Of a stretch of DNA of 64,000 bases, positions 1 to 10,013 are shown one piece after another (the first letter of the stretch is position 1; the number at the start of each line of letters is the position of its first letter). The position numbers and the translations under genes were made by a program. The notes under the pieces are model-generated. The model did no database searches. It saw nothing but the letters and a program-made list of their open reading frames with translations, and was not told the DNA's origin. The stretch comes from Trichostrongylus colubriformis. Its lineage: Eukaryota > Nematoda > Chromadorea > Rhabditida > Trichostrongylidae. The DNA is taken from NCBI GenBank assembly GCA_963978905.1, contig OZ022256.1:28793426-28857425 (forward strand). Reading direction: 5' to 3'.

Positions 1-216
1 AGCTCAGCTTGTCACCATCTTCAGGAACAGACTGAGGAAAGTGGATTCATAGTTGTTCTTGGCATCTAGGACTTCCAAAATTATCATAAAATGTATTTTA
101 CTTCCAGTGGATGCGAGCTGGTGTGCTTTCTTTACAGCTACTTTTCGCTTGATTGGTGGAGGATACGTCGCGATATGTTGTGATAGTTTCTTTAGTGTTT
201 TTCTTAAATCTTTCTC

Positions 217-506
217 TCATTCTTTGATTTCTGATTGGTGAGATTTCCTTTCTGTGTTTGATCCTCTTGGTTTTGCTCTCTGTGTTCGGAGTGTTAGTCT
301 GAAGTGACCAGTTAGGTATTAGGGATCCAGACTACTTTCATGATGTTACTCGAACCATATGACCACTTAATCGAGCAGAAAGAGAAATCTCATCTGACGG
401 GTCTGCAGCTGAATTGTCATGGTAGAGAATACCTGACATAATTCAGTCTCCGATTTCCTACTACACTGTTTTGTCTTGAAATGACGTTTTCCTTAGCGCC
501 ATCCGC
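217..506 (-). CDS. possible 3' end of an unrecognised gene (two exons)
   Basis: Two minus-strand segments look like exons: 433-506, with an acceptor CCATTCAG and a donor AG|GTATTC, and 217-298, with an acceptor ACTTCAG and a TGA stop at 217-219. The first is open in only one frame and ends in phase 2, which the second accepts. Together they give about 50 residues, basic and rich in Arg, Lys, Ser and Gln, with no recognisable domain. Another minus-strand frame is open from about 225 to 4 and overlaps this one, so the reading is uncertain. The gene, if real, would start further right on the minus strand, but no upstream exon was found before the transposon at 960. Confidence 0.25.
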
Positions 507-510
507 CTGA

Positions 511-959
511 ATGGCTTACTCGACCGCTCTATAGTCCTCAAAACACTTGTAACGAGCTTGCTACTTTACAACTACTAAAGTGATACTGACTTCTCCTGAT
601 TACGTCGAGAATTCAACTACACTTTCTCGTGCCCTCTTCGTGGTCGTTACTATAGACTGTGCTTATAGGTTTGTTTTACGTTACGTTTATTATGATTTCG
701 TAGCTAATTGTCAAAGCGCACCCACGCGTGCAATAAATAAATAAACATGTTGTTTTTTTCAAGCTGTAATTGCGCAATGATCCTTAGTTGAGATAAAGAG
801 ACCATGATTGCGCTGAGATCTGACAACATACTACTATTTGAAACTATGCTTTCGTTATTGAATTTATTTGAAGCTAAAAGCTGTTTTCATGAATATATGA
901 GTATCTGTGGGGTAGAGATAGAAAGCCCATGCACTTATTATACTCACTTGGAACCTTTT
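511..959. other. no gene recognised
   Basis: AT-rich non-coding sequence. No ORF, splice pair or repeat could be supported here. Confidence 0.5.
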
Positions 960-1860
960 TTTTTCAGGTTCTCCTCAAAAGATTCCGACGCTGTGCTGAA
1001 ATCGATGCCCATGATAACTTACAATTGAATCTACTGCGAGGAGGTAGTCTTCGTCCAACTCATCTCATGCTTTCTCCAACGCTTTTCTCAAGGGATTGAG
1101 GTCGCGATGGGGTTCTGAGTATGCCTTAGACCCGAGGACGCTTCATACATAGATATCAAGTGGGTTGAGGCTCGGTGAAGTGGGAGGCCATTCATCAAAA
1201 GCGATAAAATCTGGAAAACTTTCTTTGTACCCCTTTCCTGGACAATCCTGGCTCTGTGAGCAGGGGTACCGTCTTGTTGGTAGCACCACTTGTCCTTTCC
1301 AAAGTGCCTCTGGACCCACAATAAGACTCCGTTTTTCAGAAATAGTTATTCGTGTTGACTTCAACTCCCTGTGGCACGAAGACCAGCGGTGTTTTCCCAA
1401 CAGCGGTTGTTGCGGCAAAAACCAGCAACGGTTCTGGATTTGCAGTACGAGTAGCGGTCGCATTCGGCTTCCATCTTGCGTAAATGTGATCATTTTGCTT
1501 GTTCAGTCATTGTTCAAGAGTAAAATCCTTCTTGTCCGTGAGGAGAATGTCTCTGTGCGTGCCACCACGAAATCGTCGAAGAAGCGTCCTACAGCGCTAA
1601 TCTCTCTTTCTTTTAATGTCGGCAGATGTCCTTTTCCTTGCTTGTATGCATTCAGTTTTAAGTGATCTTTCACATACTGCGCATCGATCTCGTGGAGATC
1701 GACATTTCTTCTGCCATCTTAGGAACTGACCGTGCCGGCTTCGAACGCAGATGATCGAGCACTCTACTGATGTTCGCCTTGGTCGTGACAGAAGTCGGTC
1801 CCCCATTGTCCGCGTGGACATACAGACAAACAAAATAACGGACACACTCAACTCCTGGAT
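960..1860 (-). mobile_element. degenerate Tc1/mariner-superfamily transposon (transposase relic)
   Basis: Reading right to left, the minus strand gives a broken Tc1-like transposase in several frames. There is a helix-turn-helix region near 1806-1670 (KPARSVPKMAEEMSIS), then a central part, then the motif CYQQDGTPAHRARIVQE near 1270-1225 that holds the second catalytic Asp, then DEWPPTSPSLNPLDIYV near 1190-1143 with the third acidic residue (NPLD type, so DDxD rather than DDE). The C-terminal part (AYSEPHRDLNPLRKALEKA) runs to about 975. Frameshifts separate the pieces, and the usual SPDLN reads SPSLN. Terminal inverted repeats were not identified. The copy is inactive; homology to Tc1-like transposases is clear by motif. 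Confidence 0.75.
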
Positions 1861-2195
1861 TATATATACTGTATGATAATCGCCACAAACACCCTTGACT
1901 CACTTTGGCCCACCTTATCCCAACGCCTCGGCTCTTTTGGAACGAACTATAGAAATTTGCATCTAAAAACCGAAAATTCAAACGCACGCCCCGCCTACAG
2001 TGAGCGGAGCTCAATTTGGTCCATGTGTGATCTTTACTTCTTGTCTTATGCCCTACCCATACCACACTTGTCCCCATCTTCACAGATCTTTTTTCATATA
2101 ATACCTCATTTCGTGACAGACGGAGGGACGGAGTGGCGTGCGAACGGGCAGACGGATAGACAGACGAAGCGTTTGATATATAGTAGGGATAGAAG
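1806..2195. repeat. dispersed GACAGAC / TATATAG repeat tracts
   Basis: Two tracts share the layout of a run of (G)ACAGAC units followed by a TATATA-rich end: about 1812-1880 (ending ATTATATATACTGTATGAT) and about 2112-2190 (ending GATATATAGTAGGGAT). A closely similar tract is at 59430-59480. They may be fragments of one dispersed repeat; no coding capacity is seen. Confidence 0.45.
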
Positions 2196-2336
2196 TCAAA
2201 AAAGCTTAAAATTACGCCTAAGTGTTATGTATGCGTTGCTAAGTGGTAGAAAATTAACAAGCAAGTAAGGAAAGCCTGAGTCATTGTTGCTTCGGAGGAG
2301 CACGGCGTTAATGGGGCGTCAATTTAAACTCCCCCT

Positions 2337-2351
2337 CCCCCCCCCCCCCCC
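2337..2351. repeat. mono-C run (15 C)
   Basis: Fifteen consecutive C. One of five mono-C/G runs of 11 bases or more in the window (also 17811-17821, 39228-39240, 50024-50037, 51460-51480). Confidence 0.95.
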
Positions 2352-3249
2352 ACCTTCAAAGAGACACAACTATTGCTATCACACGATTTGTTTTGAGAAT
2401 AGTCGTGACAGGTCTTTTTCGTGCTGTTAGATGTGTGTGGTGCAATAGTGCGCAATACGCGAATGTTACATCATACTGCGTCTACCCCCAGCCTACAGTG
2501 ACCTGAAAGCCTTATTGTTACGAGCACAGGGTCAGAAGGGAAATGTGCAACATCTGTACTTCATCCTTTGTAATGAGTTGACTTATGAGGGGCGCAGAAG
2601 CAAAACTGACACACTCCCGGTCTTTCTGCCATCTGCAAAGCACTCAGTCTGATGAGACCCAAATCAACATCTATTTTCTGTGACCAAGAGCATAAAAAAT
2701 TTTAGCGATTACTATAGGGGCGCATCAATGTGTCGTCGAATTTTCACTTTGGTGGCAGTGGGTTTCTTTCTGAGACGACACTGAATTTTCATCTTCCAGC
2801 CAATGGAGAGATCGAAGCAGATCAAAATGGAGAGATCGAAGCAGATCAAAGAATCGAGAGGTCAGTCTTCAAGCGAAACATCTCCTGAGTAGAACCGTTG
2901 CGAAGTACTGTTGACACTACAAAAGGACAGCTATAATCACTGTCGTGGGCTGCATTGTGGCCTTGCAGAAATTCGCAAAACACTATGGTTTGCATTCCAA
3001 AATCGCTTGTGCTTCTGTACCCTTCGGATGGCAGCTTTTGGAACACTACCACAACACCTTTCTTTCACAATTTCAGTTGCCATAAGTTCTCCCATAAGGA
3101 ACCAGGACTTTTTTTGCTCTTCTTGCTTGATGGCCAGTCTTCAAGTTCTCGATTGTGTGTGTGTTGCCCCTGGCACTTGTGAATCAAACAAAAAAAACGA
3201 GTTGCCGTTCTAATATGTCAGCAATACCCCGACCATCTCCTTTTTCTCC
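2352..3249. other. no gene recognised; short tandem repeat at 2802-2849
   Basis: Apart from a perfect 24-bp direct duplication at 2802-2849 (units start AATGGAGAGATCG), no feature could be supported. The ORFs of 68-100 codons at 2846-3213 overlap one another on opposite strands and show no recognisable motif. Confidence 0.5.
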
Positions 3250-4182
3250 CTAGCGTTAGTCCCGCGCCATCGTAGGGTTCGCTGTCCTTGTCAGACGTCG
3301 CCAGTTGTTTCCGTCTGATCGTAAAGCATCCTCCGCCGTTGCTTTCACTTCGGTGAGGTCGCTCTTCATGACGTCCCTCCACTTCTTTCTTGGGACCCCA
3401 CGTGGTCGCTTCCCTTGCAAACTCTAGTGCTTTCCTTGTGGCATGATGCCCTGTCCTTCTCAGTACGTATCCATACTATCGCAGTCACTGCTCCCTCAAT
3501 TCCAGCTGGACAGGAGCCGTCTGCATGATCGCTATCACGTCCCCGTTCGTAAGCTTGTCCAGTCGCGCTCATGCCCATCTCAACAATCTTATTACAGCCG
3601 CGTGCAGAATTTCAAAGGACTCCATCCATTTTATTCGTGCCGCGTGTATTCCGACCACCACCGCCTGGTCCATCACACCAGTACGGAGGTACTGGAATCT
3701 TCTACCGTTTCGATGGTCTCCCTGAAGTTCGCCATCGGTTCTGGGCATTCTTTAGAGCTTATGGATTGAGTCTCCTTGACGTTCAATCAGAGTCCATTAT
3801 CTGCAGGTCTGACATGCCATTTCTGCACTTCTGCCTGAAGTTCTTCACTATGTCCGCTATCTGGACCATGCAATCGGCGTACAGGATGGTATAACGATCC
3901 CTCGACTAGGCCTTTCACCACCACGTCTAGAAAGAGTAGGGACTCAGGGCGGATACATGATGCACCCCCCCCCGTAATATCTACTTCATTCGACAGCCCG
4001 TGCGGAGTACATACAGCTGCCTTAGCTCCATCGTGTATGACCCTTATGAGCCGTTCCAGTACATGGAGTTCTCGGAGCGCGTTCCAGAGTACTGCCCTTG
4101 GGAGACAATCTAAGGCCTTCTCAAGGTAAAGCAACGTCAGGTAACGTGATCGCCGCTTTTCTCGACACTTCTCTATCACTTA
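3250..4182 (-). mobile_element. non-LTR retrotransposon (LINE) reverse transcriptase, 3' fragment
   Basis: The minus strand carries the C-terminal half of a reverse transcriptase broken by frameshifts. Near 4160-3900 it reads EKCREKRRSRYLTLLYLEKALD (fingers/palm region, normally LEKAFD), PRAVLWNALRE, VRTPHG-like and then a degraded catalytic loop; the YADD box is not intact. Near 3890-3790 it reads SEELQAEVQKW. Further left are the post-RT 'thumb/connection' motifs: LRWYGYVLRR-like near 3480-3440 and a final block near 3400-3258 (RGVPRKKWRDVMKSDL) ending in a TAA. This layout is typical of nematode RTE/CR1-like LINE ORFs. The 5' half is absent, as expected of a truncated insertion. It is a pseudogene. 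Confidence 0.8.
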
Positions 4183-4439
4183 CCTGGCAATGCCAGTAGA
4201 CAAGATTACTATAAAACTTCCTGCACTTTTTACTTTATTCAAAGATATACTAGCACCAATTGTCCATATGTGGGCCATCTCTGTCTATAGAGTTAAGGAC
4301 CGAACAAGGAATGGAGGCATTTCCCTTAAAAGGCCGTAATTCGGAATGAAAAATACGTCAGTTCACCTTCGATTTGGAATTTTTCCGAAACCATATTTCT
4401 ACATACGAAACAATCGTTCAGAGGCAAGAATAGGTTGCA
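4183..4439. other. no feature recognised
   Basis: Short AT-rich spacer between the LINE relic and the mariner element. Confidence 0.5.
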
Positions 4440-5718
4440 TTAGGTTGTCGCGAAATTAATTGCGAAAACGGACCGCACACTTCAAACTACTATAGCTCAG
4501 CTTAAACACAAGCTTATCAATCGAAGAAAGCCTTCAGAATCTACACATTTTTGCCAACGAACAGGTAATAATTGTAAGCCTTCACTATAAAATCTGCTAT
4601 CACGAGAATCAACGAACTCAAGGAAGGCGCATTCAACATCGTCCTAAATTAGTGAATTGTTTCTGTTACAGATGAGAATTGAGGGCTCGAAAAGATTGAT
4701 TTTCTGTGGGGGAGAGGTCTGGAGACGCTGGGTAAGGGAGAACTTTTACACCCAAGTGGGTCATTTTTCGCCGAGTGATTTGTGAGGTGTGCGGCCTTGC
4801 GTTGTCCTGCAACAGGATCGGTTCTCTTCTATTCACCATCGCCGGCCACGATTTTTACAACTTCCTATACATTTGCTCCAGATCACAACATTGAGACTCT
4901 GCTGTGACTGGCTGACCAGGTTGCAAGAATTCATAACGGATTACACCTTTACAACACCACCACACAGTAATCATAACCTTTTTAGGGTGAAGGGCGGGTT
5001 TAGGAAAACTTTTTTGATTAGCATCCTTATCTATCCAGACTAATCCCCGTTTCCTGTTATCATAAAGAACCCATTTTTCATCTACAGTTATAATACGGTT
5101 TACAAATGGCTCATTCTTATAGCGAACTAGGAGGTTGGAGCAGGTGTCGAAACGTGCCAGACGCTGCTCATCGGTCAGCTCATGAGGCACCCACTTTAAC
5201 ATCTTCTTCACCTTGCCGATTTCCAGCAAGTGTCTGGCCACTGTAGACTAATGTATGCCTGGGTCTTCTGCTAACGTACGAGCACTCGTCTCCCGATTTG
5301 CTTCGTCGGCTCTCCTCAAATCTTCATCATTAAGCGACGACCTGCGACCGCGACCCGACTTTCCTCAGAGATCAAAATCGCCAGAAGCAAATTTTTGAAA
5401 CCAGAGCTCCACTGTCCGTTTGCAAGGACAATTCCTCCCAAAAACACTGCTGAGATTACGGGCTGCCTCCGCTGCGGATGATCCTAATTTAAATTGGTAA
5501 AGCATGATGACTCGATAGTCGCGTCGGCTCATGATCATACGCAGCCCTGGAAAAGGCCGGTCGGAACAAATAGAGCGACATTCATTGAAGTTTTAGAAAG
5601 AGCAGAAAAAAACCTACCAAATGGAGTGCCTGCTTTCCTTGAAATGGGATAGTTCAGCATAAAAAATCTACTTATTTATAGTTACCTTAAAATCGAAATT
5701 AATTCTGCGACAACCTAA
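4440..5718 (-). mobile_element. near full-length mariner element with inverted termini
   Basis: About 1.28 kb, the normal size of a mariner. The two ends are inverted copies starting TTAGGTTGTCGC (4440 inward on the plus strand, 5718 inward on the minus strand), about 30 bp long and diverged inside. The right end is followed by TA at 5719-5720; the left flank reads CA, so one target TA appears mutated. The minus strand encodes the transposase described separately. By size and transposase type it resembles the Hsmar1-like mariners of hookworms (for example bandit of Ancylostoma, from memory); only an alignment can settle the subfamily. Confidence 0.85.
4666..5538 (-). pseudogene. mariner transposase pseudogene
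   Basis: Starts at a plausible ATG at 5538 or 5532 (SRRDYRVIMLYQFKLG, N-terminal helix-turn-helix). An in-frame TGA follows FASGDFDL and an in-frame TAG follows DPGIH. The longest clean stretch, 5241-4855, covers HLLEIGKVKKM, WVPHELTDEQ, the first catalytic Asp in TVDEKWVLYDN, and KKVMITVWW. A frameshift follows. In another frame the second catalytic Asp is present in LLQDNARPH and the third site reads SPDLSPTEN, where family members have SPTDY, so the last Asp appears replaced by Glu. Two stops, at least one frameshift and a changed catalytic residue mean it cannot be active. Confidence 0.85.
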
Positions 5719-8024
5719 TAGTTGGGAGGGTTACAGGCAATAACTTTAGCTGCCACATGTGATCTAAAGGATTCATTCCCGACGGCTGCATACACCCTAT
5801 GCCCTGTGAGCGTTCAGCTGCTTCGTTCGCACAGCCTGTTCTAATCTTGTTGGTGAATGTAACCAACCAGCCTTCAGAGAAGGTCCAACGAATGGTAGAT
5901 GTTTCCCATATCCAGCGATGATATTGTGCAGTCAATTTGTGCAACAGAAACGAGAAAAAAGGGGAACCAAGAGGAAAGCACTCGACGCGCGCTGCTACAG
6001 AAAATAGGTCACTTCATCAGAGGTTTATTCTCTTCTATTCCATTCCATTTTCGATTCCCGTGGAGAAAGCTGACTCATCCTGTTTTGGTTCGAAGCATCT
6101 GGAAAATCAGTATATTAATTATGCCGAATACGAAAAACGGATTGAAGTCGACCGTGATACAGTGGTGGGCGACCTACGAAGGCTCCTCTCACAGACCCAG
6201 TGAACGGCTCACGATTCAATGAGGAATTTTTCTCGATTCATAAAGAGTTCGAACTTTTTGGGCAACTCATCTGATTTCATTCAGTCGACTCGTTGCGACA
6301 ATCTAATTTGTCTCAACCTGTGGTTTCCGTGTAACTAGTTCCAACTAACGAGTTCGGTCCATTTAATTGATAAATGTAATTTTTGAGAGCCCCTGAACGA
6401 TCTATGAAACTCCAACTTCCAACTACTGCTAGCTTCGCAGAATGGAACCGTCATTGTTATCATACATATGCCTGTAATCACATGAAATTTAGCTGATTGT
6501 GCCTGCAGTTCTGCAGCATGTACTGTTTCCTCGCTGAAATGTCATACTATTAGAAGGATGCACGCAGTTTTTTTCCGGACGCGTGAGAAACCATGAATTC
6601 CATACCCATCGTTGTGCATATATCGGTGCAGTGTAATTTCAACAGTGAATTGGAAGCTCTCAATTAAAGCATTTATCCGACGGGAAAAAAATTGAAATAT
6701 GTGAAATGGATCTAGCACCGTAACGGCATGACAACAATCGTTCCAGGAAGGCTGAATAAGAAGAGCAGCCTGAAGTGCACGTCCACACTCATCGTCGTCC
6801 AAGTCGCAACAGATTGCCTAGACTGCAGTCATCGCATAACTGTTCTGCTCGTATCAGGCCCTTGTCACGCTTTCCCAATCTCATCATGTTGGAGAGACTA
6901 TTCCTCTTCAGGAATCGCGCATCTGGACTCATACTGAAACGAAAATTTAGTTGATTAATCGTTATGCAATTCTACACCAACACTTGGAAACTGCTGTCAT
7001 TCGACTGCATTACTCTTTCAAGAAATTCACATCACAGTGCCGCACCACTATGCGTAGAAATTTGAAAGCGAAACCATTTTATACGTGGTTAAAGGTTCTG
7101 GATGAATCCTAGTACAGCAACCTTGCGCGTCAAGTAAATGCAAGTGCAGGGGAGAAGTGCCAAAATTGCCCTCCATGAGAATGCCGAAGGAAGCAAAGGG
7201 CAAGGTGACAGTCACTTGTGAGCCTCACCGAAAGAGATGGACTGCTGCATCCCGACAAGCAAAGAGAGCATTAAACTTTGGTTGGAAGGGTACTGTGACG
7301 GTTGCGAGAGTGCCGCGGTTACCGTAGTAGAGGGTATAATAGCCGTACCGCATATGATCGTATGAAAGGGAGTAAGTCGTGGATGAGTGATGATATGAAG
7401 CACGCTGCCAGAACAGACTACGGCTACTTTAATTTCACTTGCAAGGGCATATATGTAGGTGACCAGAATATGTTTCGTGAACTATGATCTTCAACTGGTT
7501 TCTATACCTGCAGGTGTCTGGACTAGTGGAGCAAAGACATGTCAACACACTCCCTTTTATTACTGATAATATATAATATGGCCGCTGATACAAAGCTTCC
7601 AGGCAATATTTTTCGTAATCTTCAGAAGGTTGATTCCTTCTAATAAGTAAGCAGTTACTCATGGTTCCAACATGTGGACACGAAAAGATGAATGAGCTGC
7701 GCACCTTGTTCTGGCAGCCAATCATCAAAAGTTCATTACATTAGCCTCACAATTAACAGCCGCATTTTGAATGAATGAGTGCGAAAGGTCATGAGAAGCT
7801 GAACTTTGTTGCATCCGTAATGCTGTAGCGACAGTGACAATCATGATTCCAGCGTTTCTAGCACGAGAAGCTCAAATATGTAGCGGTTTGGTTCGAAGGT
7901 ACTTCTGCCCTTACATGAAAGCAGAGACCTTTGAAACTCCTGGAAGGGATTCGGCTTATTCCAACTTTTAGCTGAAGGAATGTTATAATACTCATGCTTC
8001 ACTTAAAATGATGGGTCGTTGATT
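5719..8024. other. no confident gene
   Basis: Several overlapping ORFs of 60-107 codons lie on both strands. Two minus-strand stretches have coding-like composition: 6542-6802 (begins at a non-ATG codon, LDDDECGRALQAALL) and 7435-7728 (six or more Cys). Neither has clear splice partners or a recognisable domain, so neither is called. No repeat structure was noticed. Confidence 0.4.
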
Positions 8025-8431
8025 TCATTTTGAAATTGTTTCTCTATTCTGCATTTCAATTGAAGAAATCCAAAGCGTTTTTGTCGTTCGCATCAGAGTT
8101 GAGAGATTCAGATGTTTCTCCTTTATGGCTCCCTGCTGAGAATGGAACAGGTAGGATATACACCCAAAAACAGTTGTTCTGGGTAATTCTAGGGACGCTG
8201 CCTGCCAGGGACTACAGACGATGGATTCAAAGCACTGCAAATTTTTGTGAAGACACTGAAGCTCTCATACCCTCAACCCTCCGGTAAGCTATTCAACTGA
8301 AGGTACTGTTGAATTCGAACATTTATAATAATAGAAGTAACGTACAGCTCCTCCCGAGAAACCTCCTCTACCGTTTGCGTAGAAGCTGCTGAGATAGCCC
8401 AGAGAAGAAGAAGCACAACGTACTGTCTCAT
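8025..8431 (-). CDS. possible small secreted protein
   Basis: The ATG at 8431 opens a strong signal peptide, MRQYVVLLLLWAISAAS, with a likely cleavage after the small residues, then TQTVEEVSREE. Just upstream is CTTTACTTTAG|GATTCACAAATG, which fits a nematode spliced-leader acceptor 9 nt before the start. Read without splicing the ORF is 52 codons and stops at 8273. Alternatively exon 1 is spliced to 8234-8025, which follows a good acceptor (AATTTTTGTGAAG.. read as TTTTTGCAG on the minus strand at 8235-8236) and is open for 69 codons with three Cys (CFESIVC...GC). The donor of exon 1 is not settled; phase-0 choices exist after ACG or TAC. No domain is recognised. A secreted peptide fits the biology of a parasitic worm, but this is an inference. 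Confidence 0.4.
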
Positions 8432-8720
8432 TTGTGAATCCTAAAGTAAAGAAGAATTTTCCTAAAGAGGTAGAGCGTCTTGTGTGAGACGTAGACTTGC
8501 GACTGATCGCAAATGCCACAGCACGAACGAAGTGTGAAGTGTTCTCAATGAAAATGAAATGTGAAAAGCTATAATGAGCCCTTGATGCTCACGTCAATTG
8601 TCTTTTATACTGACGGCAACGGTAATTGAAACTGCGATAATGACTCCAAAGCGCTGAGTGCATATCCTTCACGGAAGCGTGGAACCTGCTGAAGACAAAG
8701 GCTATGTAGAATGGTCAATA
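8432..8720. other. upstream region of the small secreted gene; no motif recognised
   Basis: Would hold the promoter of the minus-strand gene at 8431. No TATA-like or other element could be singled out. Confidence 0.3.
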
Positions 8721-9575
8721 TTAGGTTGTAAGGAATGTATTGGCCGTTTTCGCAAATTCAAGAGATCATAACTCGGCTCAGAGAGCATCTTTTCTAAGAA
8801 AATGAATACCATTTGATTCGCCACACTTTTGGCAAAGACATGAATATTTCCATCTCATTTCGATGATGGGCTGATAATTTATATAGCGCGAAATCAAAAA
8901 AAAAGTCGACCTCGAATCCTCATTATTTCTTGACACAGGAGCTGAAGGAGCTGTCGAGATGTTTATGAGAGTGTGGCATAGTGAGCGCTAGATATGGTGA
9001 ATATGATGCACGAGTAAGGACTTCAGCTTGCAACTGCTTCAATCACTGGGAGAGGATTTGTGGAAAATGCGCTAGCGCATAGCTGCTCAGGGGTCCCGCG
9101 GCACCCTTTTTCTTTGGGTTTTCCCGAATCAAGGCTACTTCAGGTGGGTAACGAAGTTTGTGTATTGAGTGCCAATACTTTTTAACATCCCTGAAAGTAT
9201 GGGCGCCCGTCGCTTTCTGCCATTTTAGTTAAAGCGATTTGATCAACTAGAAATCCGAGCCACTCATTCTCATTCCTGCACTTTTGAAACCAGAAACAAA
9301 GTGTTCTGTTCAATGCGTCACCCCCTCCCCCAACAGTGTTCGCATTTGTGGCCGCCTTCACTGCGACTCGATTATACAAGAACTCGTGAAGTAACGTCAG
9401 CGAAAAAGTGCATTTTTGCAGTGCTTTCAAATTTCCCTAATAATTCGAAAAACTTTTGGCATTCCTGGTAAAGCATATATCCAGAAAGAGCAGCTTTTTG
9501 TCTATCTAGGAAACACAGTGTATTGAGTTTATCTGTGAACGCGAAAAACTGGCTGGAACTTTTCTTACAACCTAT
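8721..9575. mobile_element. mariner-derived non-autonomous element (family A), complete
   Basis: 855 bp with inverted ends starting TTAGGTTGTAAGGAA on the left and the complement of ...CTTACAACCTAT on the right. Both flanks are TA (8719-8720 and 9576-9577), a Tc1/mariner target duplication. Two other copies are at 13025-13398 (truncated) and 41273-42158. The minus strand of the family retains a mariner transposase C-terminus, clearest in the 13-kb copy (YSPDLAPTKPHFPKHL), so the family seems to be a decayed mariner and not an unrelated MITE. Confidence 0.8.
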
Positions 9576-9749
9576 TATGTTCACCTATGTAATGACAGAG
9601 CAGAAGCGGCTACTTCGATTTCTGTATTTTAGCGAGGCGTCAGGCATAGAATCCTAAGGCTCGAGTCGATGATCATTGTCAAATATTAGATATTAAAGCT
9701 TATTTTAGTCGTTTTCCCGCTATGAAAAAGCATTTAAACTTAAAATGTA

Positions 9750-10013
9750 TTACAAGCTATTCTGACGAAAAGGAATTTTCTGCAGCCTTTCCGCGTCTTT
9801 CCGAACTTTGATGCTGTTGTCGTGATAAAACTGCGACACTACCGAAAAGTTGGAATCGCCACCTATTTCGCACCCCTCCATTTTCAGAACGGCGCGGCAA
9901 CTAGTTTGTGCTACAGCAATTTGTGCAGAAAGTTTCTGAAAAGCCTTACGTTTGTCGAGAAAGGAATCCTCATCCCAGCTGCAACGATGCCTTGTTGACA
10001 ATTTTTGCATCAT
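9750..10013 (-). CDS. possible exon of an unrecognised gene
   Basis: An 87-codon minus-strand ORF with protein-like composition (DEDSFLDKRKAFQKLSAQIA, VVSQFYHDNSIKVRKDAERL), predicted largely helical. The other two frames of this strand contain stops. An internal CTTTTCAG could be an acceptor. No partner exon, start context or domain was recognised, so it may be a chance ORF or a relic. Confidence 0.22.
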   Translation of the reverse strand: MMQKLSTRHRCSWDEDSFLDKRKAFQKLSAQIAVAQTSCRAVLKMEGCEIGGDSNFSVVSQFYHDNSIKVRKDAERLQKIPFRQNSL

